This document shows, one piece after another, positions 9,913 through 18,591 of a stretch of 64,000 nucleotides of DNA. A program made the translations under genes and the position numbers. Position 1 is the first letter of the stretch, and each line of letters starts with the position of its first letter. This DNA comes from Rhodobacteraceae bacterium EhC02. Lineage in GTDB: Bacteria > Pseudomonadota > Alphaproteobacteria > Rhodobacterales > Rhodobacteraceae. Below the pieces are notes generated by a model. It did not search any database, had not been told where the DNA came from, and was given only the letters and a program-made list of their open reading frames with translations. The stretch spans positions 248,001 through 312,000 of the forward strand of contig LXYH01000023.1 in NCBI GenBank assembly GCA_001650895.1. The letters run 5' to 3'.

Positions 9913-10866
9913 TTGTTCCGAAAACCAAAATCAGGCTCAGGCCTGCGCAAGGGCCTGTTGGCGCTGGTGGCCCTTGGCGCGCTGGGCCTTGGCCTTGGTC
10001 TGGCCAGCGACGCAGGCCAGATGGGCGGCGTGACCTATCTGGGCAGTTATCGCTGGCAGATCGATGATCCCGCCTTTGGCGGGTTCTCGGCCATCGAACT
10101 GGATGATGCGGGCGCGCGGTTCATCGCGCTGACCGACAAGGGGCATCTGCTTGAGGGGCAGTTGATCCGCGATGCGGCAGGGCGTCTGCAAAAGGTCGAT
10201 GCGGGCCCTCTTGTCGCGCTGCGTGATGTGGAAGGTGCGATCCTGGGCAAGCGGGCGTCGGATTCCGAGGGGCTGGCCGTTGCGCCGCAGGGGGGCTTCT
10301 ACGTCTCATTCGAAGGCCAGCACCGCATACGCCGCTACACCGCCCCCGATCAGCCCGCGCAACGGGTGACCGGGCATCCCGATTTCGCGAACATGCAGAT
10401 GAACTCCTCGCTCGAAGCCTTGGCCATCGACGCGCGCGGGCATCTTTTCACGCTGCCCGAACGCTCGGGCGCGCTGGACCGGCCCTTTCCGGTCTACCGC
10501 TTCGACGGGCAGGGCTGGGACATTCCCTTCAGCCTGCCCCGCAGTGCGGGGTTTCTGCCGGTCGGGGCGGATTTCGGGCCCGATGGCTGGTTATACCTGC
10601 TGGAGCGGGCCTTGACCGGGCCGGGCTTTCGCAGCCGGGTGCGCCGCTTCGACATCGCCGGGGACCAGGTGCGCGCAGAAGAGGTCCTGTTCCAGACCCG
10701 CACCCGGCAGCACGACAACCTCGAAGGGATCTCTGTCTGGATGGACGGGCAGGGGCGTATCCGGCTGACCATGATCGCCGATGACAATTTCAAATTCTTC
10801 CAGCGGACGGAACTTGTCGAATATGCCGTCACGCCCCCTCTTGCCAGCGCGTCGGACAGGCAGTAA
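9913..10866 (+). CDS. Esterase-like activity of phytase family protein, membrane-anchored or secreted
   Basis: A beta-propeller-like protein of about 317 residues. An N-terminal hydrophobic segment ([17 protein letters not shown]) acts as a signal peptide or anchor. The body has the layout of the esterase-like-phytase domain: [22 protein letters not shown], then [43 protein letters not shown], and a final [26 protein letters not shown]. Enzyme activity is not established for most members. I prefer the TTG at 9913 because AGGA (9902-9905) lies seven bases upstream; an ATG at 9862 in the same frame overlaps mepA but has no clear ribosome site. Confidence 0.78.
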   Translation: MFRKPKSGSGLRKGLLALVALGALGLGLGLASDAGQMGGVTYLGSYRWQIDDPAFGGFSAIELDDAGARFIALTDKGHLLEGQLIRDAAGRLQKVDAGPLVALRDVEGAILGKRASDSEGLAVAPQGGFYVSFEGQHRIRRYTAPDQPAQRVTGHPDFANMQMNSSLEALAIDARGHLFTLPERSGALDRPFPVYRFDGQGWDIPFSLPRSAGFLPVGADFGPDGWLYLLERALTGPGFRSRVRRFDIAGDQVRAEEVLFQTRTRQHDNLEGISVWMDGQGRIRLTMIADDNFKFFQRTELVEYAVTPPLASASDRQ

Positions 10867-10936
10867 ACGGCGGCCTTCGATCTCATTGCCCCGCACGGGG
10901 CCAAGTCGCCGCAACCTTGTCAAAACGGGCACATAC

Positions 10937-11560
10937 ATGAACCGCACCCATCTTCCCGGCATTCTTGCCATGGCCACCATCGTCGTGGCCTCGAACATCC
11001 TTGTGCAATTCCTCTTCGGTCAATGGCTGACCTGGGGGGCTTTCACCTATCCGCTTGCCTTTCTTGTCACCGATGTGATGAACCGCGTCTATGGCGTGGG
11101 CCCGGCCCGTCGCGTGGTCTTTGTCGGTTTCATCGTGGGCGTCATCTGCTCGCTGATCGGCACGCAGATCATGGGCGAATTCGGCCCGCTGGTCACGCTG
11201 CGCATCGCCATCGGCTCGGGCCTGGCCTTCCTCACCGCGCAGCTTCTGGACGTGGCGATTTTCGACCGCCTTCGCGAGGGCCGCTGGTGGCGCGCGCCGC
11301 TGGCCTCGACGCTGATCGGCTCTTCGGTGGATACGGCGATCTTCTTCACCATCGCCTTTTCGGCCAGCCTGTCCTTCATCGAACCGGCCAATGACGTGTC
11401 CTGGGCGGGTGAGGTTCTTCCCCTTCTGGGGGTCGGCCCCATGGCCCCGCTCTGGGTGTCGCTGGCCGTGGCCGACTGGGGCGTCAAGCTTTTGCTCGCT
11501 TTGGCGGCACTTGTGCCCTTCCGCATCATCGTGGGGGCGCTTGCACCGCGCACCACATGA
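10937..11560 (+). CDS. yhhQ: Queuosine precursor transporter (YhhQ/VUT family)
   Basis: A 207-residue protein with about six hydrophobic segments. The conserved block AFTYPLAFLVTDVMNRVYG, with its Asp, Asn and Arg-Val-Tyr-Gly, is diagnostic of the vitamin-uptake-like (VUT) family; STLIGSSVDTAIFFTIAF is a second conserved stretch. E. coli YhhQ imports the queuosine precursors preQ0 and preQ1 used in tRNA wobble modification. I started it at ATG 10937, giving a first helix directly after MNRTHLPG. The 70-base gap from the previous gene contains a small hairpin (GCCCC/GGGGC at 10888-10901) without a U-run; no preQ1 riboswitch pattern was recognised. Confidence 0.9.
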   Translation: MNRTHLPGILAMATIVVASNILVQFLFGQWLTWGAFTYPLAFLVTDVMNRVYGVGPARRVVFVGFIVGVICSLIGTQIMGEFGPLVTLRIAIGSGLAFLTAQLLDVAIFDRLREGRWWRAPLASTLIGSSVDTAIFFTIAFSASLSFIEPANDVSWAGEVLPLLGVGPMAPLWVSLAVADWGVKLLLALAALVPFRIIVGALAPRTT

Positions 11561-11630
11561 TTTTGTTTTGACATCCTCCGAAATTGTGGCAACCTGACCT
11601 CAGGCGAAACAATTGAAAGGAGGTGCTCTA

Positions 11631-11687
11631 GTGTCTAACGGGATATTGGAGAGAGGTGTCGGAACAGTTCGGGGGGCGCAGTCCTGA
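11631..11687 (+). CDS. Possible 18-residue leader peptide inside the candidate RNA
   Basis: A GTG start at 11631 sits five bases after an almost perfect Shine-Dalgarno (AAAGGAGGTG, 11616-11625). It opens a short frame, MSNGILERGVGTVRGAQS, ending in TGA at 11685-11687. The ribosome site is the same sequence that can pair with CACCTCC at 11738-11744, so translation could be controlled by folding. No amino-acid bias suggests attenuation. It may be a chance frame within a non-coding RNA whose GGAGGTG is purely structural. Confidence 0.25.
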   Translation: MSNGILERGVGTVRGAQS

Positions 11688-11754
11688 GGCAGCCCTTGGG
11701 GATGCAACATCCGAATTGGTGAGAGCCTAACCGGCCCCACCTCCGTAAATCTCA

Positions 11755-11787
11755 GAGGGCCATCCGCAAGGGTGGCCCTTTCTGTTT
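11755..11787 (+). terminator. Strong Rho-independent terminator of the candidate RNA
   Basis: GGGCCATCC (11757-11765) pairs with GGGTGGCCC (11770-11778), with one G-U pair and a GCAA tetraloop, followed by TTTCTGTTT. It ends transcription about 50 bases before arfB. Confidence 0.85.
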
Positions 11788-11838
11788 GCCCACCGTCCGC
11801 GCTATGGTCGGGCGGATCATTCGACAGGACAGGCCGGC

Positions 11839-12261
11839 ATGCTGCGGATCAACGACGACATCGCGATCGAGGATTGGGAACTGACCGAACAGTTCATCCG
11901 CGCCAGTGGTCCCGGCGGGCAGAACGTCAACAAGGTGTCCTCGGCGGTCGAGTTGCGCTTCGAGGCGGAACGCTCGCCCCATCTTCCGGGGCCGGTCAAG
12001 ACACGGCTGCGGCGGCTGGCCGGGCGGCGCTGGACCAAGGATGGCGCGATCGTCCTGCAGGTCGATGAAACCCGCAGCCAAGTCCGCAACCGCGAGATCG
12101 CGCGCGACCGTCTGGCCGATCTGATCCGCGCCGCGCTTGTCGCGCCCAAAAGGCGGGTTGCGACCAAACCCACCTTCGGATCGGTCAAGCGGCGCATCAA
12201 GGCCAAGAAAGTGCGCGGCGAGGTCAAGGCGATGCGCGGCCGGGTGGACGGGGAAGAGTGA
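11839..12261 (+). CDS. arfB: Alternative ribosome-rescue factor ArfB (peptidyl-tRNA hydrolase)
   Basis: A 140-residue protein with the class I release-factor GGQ motif in RASGPGGQNVNKVSS (about residues 22-36) and a basic C-terminal tail (VKRRIKAKKVRGEVKAMRGR). Both fit ArfB (YaeJ). The tail enters the empty mRNA channel of ribosomes stalled on non-stop messages, and the GGQ loop hydrolyses peptidyl-tRNA. The length matches E. coli ArfB (140 aa). The gene follows the candidate RNA's terminator and is probably transcribed separately. Confidence 0.95.
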   Translation: MLRINDDIAIEDWELTEQFIRASGPGGQNVNKVSSAVELRFEAERSPHLPGPVKTRLRRLAGRRWTKDGAIVLQVDETRSQVRNREIARDRLADLIRAALVAPKRRVATKPTFGSVKRRIKAKKVRGEVKAMRGRVDGEE

Positions 12262-12302
12262 CCGCAAGGTCACGACCGGGTTTTCTGTTACCAGAATTTC
12301 AC

Positions 12303-12331
12303 TTGATATGCGGGGCGATTGCCCCTATCCA
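12303..12331 (+). promoter_or_regulatory. Putative promoter of the nspC operon
   Basis: TTGATA (12303-12308) and TATCCA (12326-12331) are separated by exactly 17 bases. The spacer contains the palindrome GGGGCGATTGCCCC, a possible operator. It lies 64 bases before the nspC start. Confidence 0.45.
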
Positions 12332-12394
12332 CCCGCTTCCTGTTTCGATACCCGCCCGTTGATCCTTTGGGCCGCTATTCTGGGGGAAGGCACG

Positions 12395-13492
12395 ATGCTG
12401 CACACGCCTTACTACCTGATCGACAAGGCACATCTGCTGCCCAACATGGAAAAGATCGCGCATCTGCGCGAAGCCTCGGGTGCCAAGGCGCTGCTTGCGC
12501 TGAAGTGCTTTGCCACATGGTCGGTCTTCGACATGATGTCCGAATACATGGACGGCACCACCTCAAGTTCGCTGTTCGAGCTGAAGCTTGGGCGCGAGAA
12601 ATTCCCCGGTGAAACCCACGCCTATTCCGTGGCCTGGGCCGATCACGAGATCGACGAGGTTCTGGCCAATTCCGACAAGGTGATCTTCAACACCGCCGGA
12701 CAGTTGACCCGGTTCGAAGAGGTCAGCCGCGGCCATGTCCGCGGTCTGCGCGTCAATCCCGGCGTGTCCACCTCCAGCTTCGATCTGGCCGATCCCGCGC
12801 GCCCCTTCAGCCGTCTGGGCGAACATGACCCCGCGGTGATCGAACCAGTGCTGGACATGGTCAGCGGCTTCATGTTCCACAACAATTGCGAGAATGCGGA
12901 TTTCGACCGTTTTGACGCGATGCTGGGCAGTATCGAACAGCGTTTCGGCCACCTGATCCGCAAGATGGAATGGATCAGCCTTGGTGGCGGCATCCATTTC
13001 ACCGGCGAAGGTTATCCGCTGGACCGTCTGGCCGAACGCCTCAAGCGGTTCGCGGGCCAGAACGAGGTGCAGGTCTATCTGGAACCCGGCGAGGCGGCGA
13101 TCACCAAATCGACCACGCTGGAACTGACCGTTCTGGACACGCTCTACAACGGCAAGAACTTGGCGATCGTCGACAGCTCGATCGAGGCGCATATGCTGGA
13201 TCTGCTGATCTACCGCGAAAGCGCCAAGGTCGCCCCGAACGAGGGCCCCGAGGAATGGATGATTTGCGGCAAGTCCTGCCTGGCCGGTGACATCTTCGGC
13301 GAATTCCGTTTCCCGCAGCCGCTGAAAGCGGGCGACCGCATCAGCATTCAGGACGCCGCCGGTTACACGATGGTCAAGAAGAACTGGTTCAACGGCGTCA
13401 AGATGCCCGCCATTGCCATCCGCGAACTGGATGGCACCGAGCGGCTGGTGCGGGATTTCGGCTACGACGATTTCGTGGCCGCCCTCTCGTGA
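12395..13492 (+). CDS. nspC: Carboxynorspermidine/carboxyspermidine decarboxylase
   Basis: A 365-residue fold-III PLP decarboxylase. It starts MLHTPYYLIDKAHLLPNMEKI, with the PLP lysine in LLALKCFATWSVF. Later motifs are the phosphate-binding LGGGIHFTGEGYP, the subunit-crossing CENADF, and GKSCLAGD with the catalytic cysteine. The enzyme converts carboxy(nor)spermidine to (nor)spermidine. ATG 12395 follows GGGGGAAGG. It is 63 bases upstream of the dehydrogenase that makes its substrate, so the pair forms a polyamine operon of the alternative, S-adenosylmethionine-independent pathway. Confidence 0.95.
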   Translation: MLHTPYYLIDKAHLLPNMEKIAHLREASGAKALLALKCFATWSVFDMMSEYMDGTTSSSLFELKLGREKFPGETHAYSVAWADHEIDEVLANSDKVIFNTAGQLTRFEEVSRGHVRGLRVNPGVSTSSFDLADPARPFSRLGEHDPAVIEPVLDMVSGFMFHNNCENADFDRFDAMLGSIEQRFGHLIRKMEWISLGGGIHFTGEGYPLDRLAERLKRFAGQNEVQVYLEPGEAAITKSTTLELTVLDTLYNGKNLAIVDSSIEAHMLDLLIYRESAKVAPNEGPEEWMICGKSCLAGDIFGEFRFPQPLKAGDRISIQDAAGYTMVKKNWFNGVKMPAIAIRELDGTERLVRDFGYDDFVAALS

Positions 13493-13555
13493 TCGCAGCG
13501 CCGGGGTGTGGCGCTTTTCCTGCAACTGGAACCTTAAAGGAGGTCTGGTGACACC

Positions 13556-14794
13556 ATGAAACGCAACGTGCTTATCATCGGCGCCGGTGGCGTGGCTCAG
13601 GTCGTGGCGCATAAATGCGCCCAGAACAATGATGTGCTGGGGGACCTGCATATCGCCAGTCGGACGGTCGCGAAATGTCAGGCGATCCTCGACAGCGTCG
13701 CTGAAAAAGGCGCGATGAAACAGCCGGGCGTGTTCAAGGCTCATGCGCTGGATGCGCTGGATACCGCCGCCGTGGCGCAGTTGATCCGCGACACAGGCGC
13801 CCAGATCGTGATCAACGTGGGCTCGCCCTTCGTGAACATGTCGGTGCTGCAAGCCTGCATCGAAACGGGTGCCGCCTATATGGACACGGCCATCCACGAA
13901 GACCCCGCCAAGATCTGCGAGACCCCGCCCTGGTACGGCAATTACGAGTGGAAACGCCGCGAGGCCTGCGAAAAGGCGGGTGTGACCGCCATCCTCGGCA
14001 TCGGGTTCGATCCGGGCGTGGTCAATGCCTATGCCCGTCTTGCGGCGGATGACTATATGGACACCGTCACCTCCATCGACATCGTGGATATCAACGCAGG
14101 CTCGCATGGGCGCTGGTTCTCGACCAATTTCGACCCGGAAATCAACTTCCGCGAATTCACCGGCACCGTCTACAGCTGGCAGAACGGCGCATGGCAGACC
14201 AACACCATGTTCGAAGTGGGCAAGGAATGGGACCTGCCGGTCGTGGGCAAGCAAAAGGCCTACATGACCGGCCATGACGAGGTGCATTCACTGGCCGCCA
14301 ATTACCCCGACGCCGACGTGCGCTTCTGGATGGGGTTCGGCGATCACTACATCAACGTGTTCACCGTGCTGAAGAACCTCGGCCTGCTGTCGGAACAGCC
14401 GGTGAAAACAGCCGAAGGGCTTGAGGTGATCCCGCTCAAGGTCGTCAAGGCGGTGCTGCCCGATCCCTCCAGCCTTGCGCCCGATTACGTGGGCAAGACC
14501 TGCATCGGCGATCTGGTGAAGGGCACCAAGGACGGCCAACCTGTCGAGGTGTTCGTCTACAACGTCGCCGATCACAAGGACGCCTATAACGAGGTGGGCA
14601 GTCAGGGCATTTCCTACACCGCAGGCGTGCCCCCCGTCGCCGCCGCGATGCTGATCGCGAATGGCACATGGGACACCGGCACCATGGTCAATGTGGAAGA
14701 ACTGGACCCCAAGCCGTTTCTGACGCTGCTTGACCAGATCGGCCTGCCCACCCGCGTCAAGGATGCGGCGGGCGACCGCGCCTGGAACGATTGA
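13556..14794 (+). CDS. Carboxynorspermidine/carboxyspermidine dehydrogenase (saccharopine dehydrogenase family)
   Basis: A 412-residue NAD(P)-dependent enzyme. A Rossmann nucleotide site opens the protein (NVLIIGAGGVAQVVAHKCA), followed by INVGSPFVNMSVLQACIETG and GIGFDPGVVNAYARLAADDY, typical of the LYS9-like group. It condenses aspartate beta-semialdehyde with putrescine or diaminopropane to give carboxyspermidine or carboxynorspermidine, which NspC then decarboxylates. The ribosome site AAAGGAGG is excellent. It is convergent with the ABC transporter ATPase gene, ten bases away. Confidence 0.93.
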   Translation: MKRNVLIIGAGGVAQVVAHKCAQNNDVLGDLHIASRTVAKCQAILDSVAEKGAMKQPGVFKAHALDALDTAAVAQLIRDTGAQIVINVGSPFVNMSVLQACIETGAAYMDTAIHEDPAKICETPPWYGNYEWKRREACEKAGVTAILGIGFDPGVVNAYARLAADDYMDTVTSIDIVDINAGSHGRWFSTNFDPEINFREFTGTVYSWQNGAWQTNTMFEVGKEWDLPVVGKQKAYMTGHDEVHSLAANYPDADVRFWMGFGDHYINVFTVLKNLGLLSEQPVKTAEGLEVIPLKVVKAVLPDPSSLAPDYVGKTCIGDLVKGTKDGQPVEVFVYNVADHKDAYNEVGSQGISYTAGVPPVAAAMLIANGTWDTGTMVNVEELDPKPFLTLLDQIGLPTRVKDAAGDRAWND

Positions 14795-14803
14795 CCCGAC
14801 AGG

Positions 14804-15469
14804 TCAGGCAGGCTTCGCGGTCTGCCTGACCTCACCCAGAGGCGAGATGACCTTGCCTCCCGCCGCCAGCGCATCCTCTAGATCATGGGTCACAAGGATC
14901 GCGGGGATGCCTTCCGCGCGCACCCGACCAAAGACGAAATCCCGCATCTGGCGGCGCAAATCCGCGTCCAGCCGCGAAAACGGCTCATCCAGCAATAGCG
15001 CACGTGGCGCACTCAGCAGGCAGCGCATCAGGGCCACACGCGCCCGTTGCCCGCCCGACAATGTCGCCGGGTCACGTGCCGCGAAACCAGCCAGATCGGC
15101 AGCTTCCAGCGCCGCCGCGATCCGCGCCTCGCGCGCGGCGCGTCCCCTGACCGATGCAGGCAGGGCAAAGCCAAGGTTCTCGCCCACAGACAGATGCGGA
15201 AACAGCAGATCGTCCTGAAAAAGCAACCCGATCCGGCGCGCCTGCGGGCCCATCCCTTGCAGGTCCTGTCCATCCAGCAGAACCCGGCCCGACACGTCAA
15301 ATCCCTGGTCGGGTTGGCCGATCAGCACCGACAGCAGCGTGGATTTGCCCGATCCCGACGGTCCCATCACGGTCAGGATCTCGCCCGGCGCGATGCATTC
15401 GTCCAGATCGACCAGACGCCGGTCGCCCAGCGTGATCGTCAGAAGATCCAGTCGCAGCCCGTCCGTCAT
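14804..15469 (-). CDS. ABC transporter ATP-binding protein, YnjD-like
   Basis: A 221-residue ABC ATPase with Walker A GPSGSGKST (about 36-44), the Q-loop in LLFQDDLLFPHLSV, signature LSGGQRARVAL, Walker B ALLLDEPFSRLD and switch His in VTHDLEDA. Short, single-domain length is typical of YnjD and ThiQ relatives. It is the last gene of a three-gene operon (binding protein, fused permease, ATPase) transcribed leftwards, starting three bases after the permease stop. E. coli YnjBCD has no firmly established substrate. Confidence 0.88.
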   Translation of the reverse strand: MTDGLRLDLLTITLGDRRLVDLDECIAPGEILTVMGPSGSGKSTLLSVLIGQPDQGFDVSGRVLLDGQDLQGMGPQARRIGLLFQDDLLFPHLSVGENLGFALPASVRGRAAREARIAAALEAADLAGFAARDPATLSGGQRARVALMRCLLSAPRALLLDEPFSRLDADLRRQMRDFVFGRVRAEGIPAILVTHDLEDALAAGGKVISPLGEVRQTAKPA

Positions 15470-15472
15470 TTC

Positions 15473-17185
15473 CTAACCTCTGTCCAGCATGCCGCGCCGG
15501 TCGCGGAACAGCAGTGCCGGCAGTGCCAGCGCCAGTGCGAAACCGATCAGCGGCATGATCGTCTGTGACAGGGCATAGACCCCGATCAGCCTGCGGTCAC
15601 CCCCCGATGACAGGGCTACGGCCTCGGTTGTCAGGGTGCTGACACGGCCCATCCCGATCAGCAGCGTGGGCAGATATTGCCCCACCGACACGGCAAACCC
15701 CACCGCCGCCGCCGCCAGAACGGGCCGCAGCAGCATGGGCAGGCGCACCCGCCACAGGATCCGGTTCGCCCCCGCACCAAGGCTGGCCGCCACCAGACCC
15801 TGCCGACTGTCCCAGGCCCGCCACGGATCGGACAGCGACAGAAAGACATAAGGCAGCACGAAGACCACATGCGCCGCGATGACGGTGCTTCGCACACCGC
15901 CAAGATCGGCCCCGATGGCAAGCGTCTGAAGACCGATCAGAAAGGTCGCCTGCGGCACCAGCAAGGGCAGATAGAGCAGCCAGAGCGCGCGCCGCGTCTG
16001 GCGCAGCCCATGGCGATACTCGGCCTCAAGGCAGGCGATGGTCAATCCGATGCTGATCACCGTGGCCGCGGCTCCGATCATCACTGTCTCCAGCGCGGTT
16101 CCCGTGACCGTCGCGGATTGACGTGTCCAGTTGCGCCAGGTGAACTGATCGGGCAGCAGGTCGGGAAAGGTCCAGAACCCGGCGACGGACCAGACCGCAA
16201 GGCCCAGGATGCCAAGGCCGACCGTCAGCGCCGCGATCAGCGCCAGCCCCATCGACAGGGTCCGCGCGGCCCTGTCTGCTGCGAAACGGTGCCCTCTGCG
16301 GATGGCCGCGCAGCCCAGCCTTGCCGCAACCGCCTCGCCCCCGCGCCAGAGCAGCAGAAGGCCGATCACCAGCGCCAGTTGCAGGATCGCCCCCGCCGCC
16401 GCCTGGAATCGCAGCGACAGGTCGGGATCGGACAGCCATTCAAGCACCTGCACCGAAAGGGTCGAAGGCCGCGTCGGCCCCAGGATCAGCGCCACGTCGA
16501 TCACCGAACAGGAATAGGCCAGCACCGCGTAGACGGGCAGGCGGATCTGCGCGTAAAGCCGGGGCAACACGGTCAGGACCCATCCGGCCATGCGCCCGTA
16601 GCCCATGGTCTGCGACACCAGCACCGATCGGCGCGCAGGCACCTGCCCAAGTGCGGCCAGCGTCATCAGCAGCAGAAAGGGCACCTCTTTCACTACCAGT
16701 CCCGCCATCAGCGACAGGCCCCAGGGGTCCTGTGTGATCAGGATGTCGGGCGGCTGATCCCAGCCCGTCGCCCAGGGTGACAGCGCCCGCGCGATCCAGC
16801 CGGAGGGGGCGATCAGGAAGGCCAGGCCGAAGGCCGCCGCAGCATGGGGCACAGACAAGAGCGGCGACAAGGCCCGTTCGATCACGCCAAAGGCGCGGGT
16901 GCCCTGCCATGCGGCGCAGATCATCACGGTGATCAGCAACGAGATGGCCGTGGCACCCAGCCCTGTGACCACGCTCAGCCAGATTGCCCCGCCCAGGCCG
17001 GGCCAGGCGAACAGTGCGCGCCACGGGTCAAGCGACAGATTGGTGCCGCCAAGCGCCGGATACCAGCCGAAAGCAGGCGCCAGAACGCCCGCAAGGCCAG
17101 CGCCCACCGGCAGCAGCAGAACCGCGATGGTCAGGCGCGGTGCCAGCCTCAGCCATGCGTGACGGTTCGCTTCCAGGCTGGGCAC
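15473..17185 (-). CDS. Fused ABC transporter permease, YnjC-like
   Basis: A 570-residue membrane protein with about 12 hydrophobic segments: two concatenated BPD-type permease domains. Each half carries an EAA-like loop, for example QTMGYGRMAGWVLTVLPRLYAQIRLP in the first and ASLGAGANRILWRVRLPMLLRPVLAAAAVG in the second. The two-in-one design is that of YnjC, ThiP and FbpB. It sits 15 bases downstream of the binding-protein gene and three bases upstream of the ATPase gene, so the three products form one importer. Confidence 0.88.
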   Translation of the reverse strand: MPSLEANRHAWLRLAPRLTIAVLLLPVGAGLAGVLAPAFGWYPALGGTNLSLDPWRALFAWPGLGGAIWLSVVTGLGATAISLLITVMICAAWQGTRAFGVIERALSPLLSVPHAAAAFGLAFLIAPSGWIARALSPWATGWDQPPDILITQDPWGLSLMAGLVVKEVPFLLLMTLAALGQVPARRSVLVSQTMGYGRMAGWVLTVLPRLYAQIRLPVYAVLAYSCSVIDVALILGPTRPSTLSVQVLEWLSDPDLSLRFQAAAGAILQLALVIGLLLLWRGGEAVAARLGCAAIRRGHRFAADRAARTLSMGLALIAALTVGLGILGLAVWSVAGFWTFPDLLPDQFTWRNWTRQSATVTGTALETVMIGAAATVISIGLTIACLEAEYRHGLRQTRRALWLLYLPLLVPQATFLIGLQTLAIGADLGGVRSTVIAAHVVFVLPYVFLSLSDPWRAWDSRQGLVAASLGAGANRILWRVRLPMLLRPVLAAAAVGFAVSVGQYLPTLLIGMGRVSTLTTEAVALSSGGDRRLIGVYALSQTIMPLIGFALALALPALLFRDRRGMLDRG

Positions 17186-17200
17186 CGGACCAGCCCTTGC

Positions 17201-18412
17201 TTACTGCGCGACGCCGAAGCGCGCCTCCCAATCCGCCGCGATGCGCTGCATCCAGCTGGGATGCGGCTCGGGCAGGGCGGGGCCCAGATCGGCGGGCGAC
17301 AGGGTGGCGATACCCAGATCAAGGCTTGCGAACTTCGCGGCATCCTCGGGCGAAAGCTTGTCCATCGCCAGCACCGTGGGCGTGCCCATCACGGCGGCAT
17401 CCTGCTTGTGCAACTGCGCCTCGGCCGACATCAGGTAATTGGCCACCACCATCGCCCCTGCCTTGGCATTGGCGTTGAAGGGGATCGCCAGGAAACTCGC
17501 GTTGCCGATGGTGCCGCCATCCAGCACGATGCTGCGCACCGTGTCGGGCAGTTCGAAATTGGCAATCGCTGCCGAAGCCTCGCCGGGGCTGAAGGAAATC
17601 GCGATGTCGATCTCATTGTCGGCCAACAGTTGCCGCTGGGCGGGTCCGTTCTGCGGATAGGCCTGCCCTTGCCGCCACAGATGCGGGGTCAGCGCCTCGA
17701 TATAGGCCCAAAGCGGTGCCGTGACCGCGTCATAATCGGCCGCTTCGACCGGCGCATAAAGCGGCGCGGTATCATCGACCAGCCCAAGCAACGCCTGCTT
17801 CAGGAAGGTCGTGCCTAGGAAATCGGGCGGCTGCGGATAGGTGAAACGCCCCGGATTGGCGCTGGCCCAGTCCAGAAAGGCCGGGATCGTGCGCGGCGGT
17901 TCCGGCAAGCGGGCGCTGTCATAGTAAAAGACCACGCGCGCCATGCTCCAGGGTGCTTCGAGGCCTTCGACAGGCACGGTGAAATCCGAAACCAGCGCGG
18001 GGTTCGCCTCGGGGTCGACCAGGGACCAGTTCGGAATATCCTCGGCCCAGGGACCGAACAGCAGGCCGTTCTCCTTCATCGCGGCGAAATTGGCGCCGTT
18101 GATCCAGATCATGTCGATCGAACCGCCCTCGGTGCGGCCCGCCGCCTTCTCGTTCAAAACCGTGCTGACGGCCGTGGCCGTGTCCGACAGTTTCACATGT
18201 TCCAGTGTCACGCCGAACTGATCCTGCACCTGCTGGCCGGCCCAGGCGATATAGTCATTGGTGCGCGGATCGCCGCCCCAGGCATTCCAGTAGACCGTCT
18301 GGCCGCGCGCCTCTTCCAACACGCTGTCCCAGGCCTTGGGATCGGGGTCGGCAAAGGCCGGCAGGCAAAGGCATGCGACAAGCGCGGTTGTCACTGTCAG
18401 TCTGGAAATCAT
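17201..18412 (-). CDS. ABC transporter substrate-binding protein, YnjB-like
   Basis: A 403-residue periplasmic protein with a signal peptide (MISRLTVTTALVACLCLPAFA). The mature start, VYWNAWGGDPRTNDYIAWAG, and later SIDMIWINGANFAAMKENGLLFGPW match the YnjB branch of extracellular solute-binding proteins. The start at ATG 18412 is fixed by the signal peptide; a longer frame would cross the divergent promoter region. The gene is divergent from the reductive dehalogenase gene, sharing a 179-base intergenic region. No thiamine (TPP) riboswitch pattern was seen upstream. Substrate is unknown. Confidence 0.88.
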   Translation of the reverse strand: MISRLTVTTALVACLCLPAFADPDPKAWDSVLEEARGQTVYWNAWGGDPRTNDYIAWAGQQVQDQFGVTLEHVKLSDTATAVSTVLNEKAAGRTEGGSIDMIWINGANFAAMKENGLLFGPWAEDIPNWSLVDPEANPALVSDFTVPVEGLEAPWSMARVVFYYDSARLPEPPRTIPAFLDWASANPGRFTYPQPPDFLGTTFLKQALLGLVDDTAPLYAPVEAADYDAVTAPLWAYIEALTPHLWRQGQAYPQNGPAQRQLLADNEIDIAISFSPGEASAAIANFELPDTVRSIVLDGGTIGNASFLAIPFNANAKAGAMVVANYLMSAEAQLHKQDAAVMGTPTVLAMDKLSPEDAAKFASLDLGIATLSPADLGPALPEPHPSWMQRIAADWEARFGVAQ

Positions 18413-18591
18413 TACGGCTCTCTTTATCTTGGGATGGCCTGTCTGGGGCCGTGCCCGTCGAGAAACACCGCCGGGCGCCGTTTCGTCAACCGTTGGCGTT
18501 ACACAATTTCGTAGAGCGGCCGTCCCCAAGGTCTTTACACCCGCCGTCCCTTGGCCTTGACTGACCGCAGGACAGGTCCGGGGAGGGGCTG
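18413..18591. promoter_or_regulatory. Divergent intergenic region between the ABC importer and the reductive dehalogenase
   Basis: This 179-base stretch must hold promoters for both outward-facing genes. The rightward side ends in GGGGAGGGGCTG, a ribosome site for the dehalogenase. I could not place unambiguous -35/-10 boxes or a regulator palindrome, and neither a cobalamin nor a TPP riboswitch pattern is visible. Confidence 0.4.

Larger units (their letters stand above)
11603..11787 (+). ncRNA. Candidate structured small RNA or leader with own promoter and terminator
   Basis: This gap between yhhQ and arfB looks like an independent RNA gene. A TTGACA box lies at 11568-11573, with a weak -10 (AACCTG, 11591-11596) 17 bases on, placing the start near 11603. 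GGAGGTG (11619-11625) is complementary to CACCTCC (11738-11744). Inside, GCTCT pairs with AGAGC and CAGTTCGG (11665-11672) with CCGAATTG (11711-11718), giving a rod-like fold. A strong intrinsic terminator follows at 11755-11787. It does not match SRP RNA, RNase P or tmRNA signatures; a 6S-like RNA is possible but unproven. Confidence 0.5.

Noticed and set aside
10867-10936. Possible preQ1 riboswitch ahead of yhhQ
   Set aside because: Only a short GCCCC/GGGGC hairpin is present; none of the conserved preQ1 aptamer sequence is visible.
11619-11744. SRP RNA, RNase P RNA or tmRNA as identity of the structured region
   Set aside because: Lacks the SRP GGAAGCAGCC-type loop, RNase P core sequences and a tag-peptide frame; length also unsuited to tmRNA or RNase P.
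18413-18591. Possible cobalamin or TPP riboswitch at the dehalogenase/importer junction
   Set aside because: Searched by eye on both strands; no conserved B12-box or TPP aptamer pattern.
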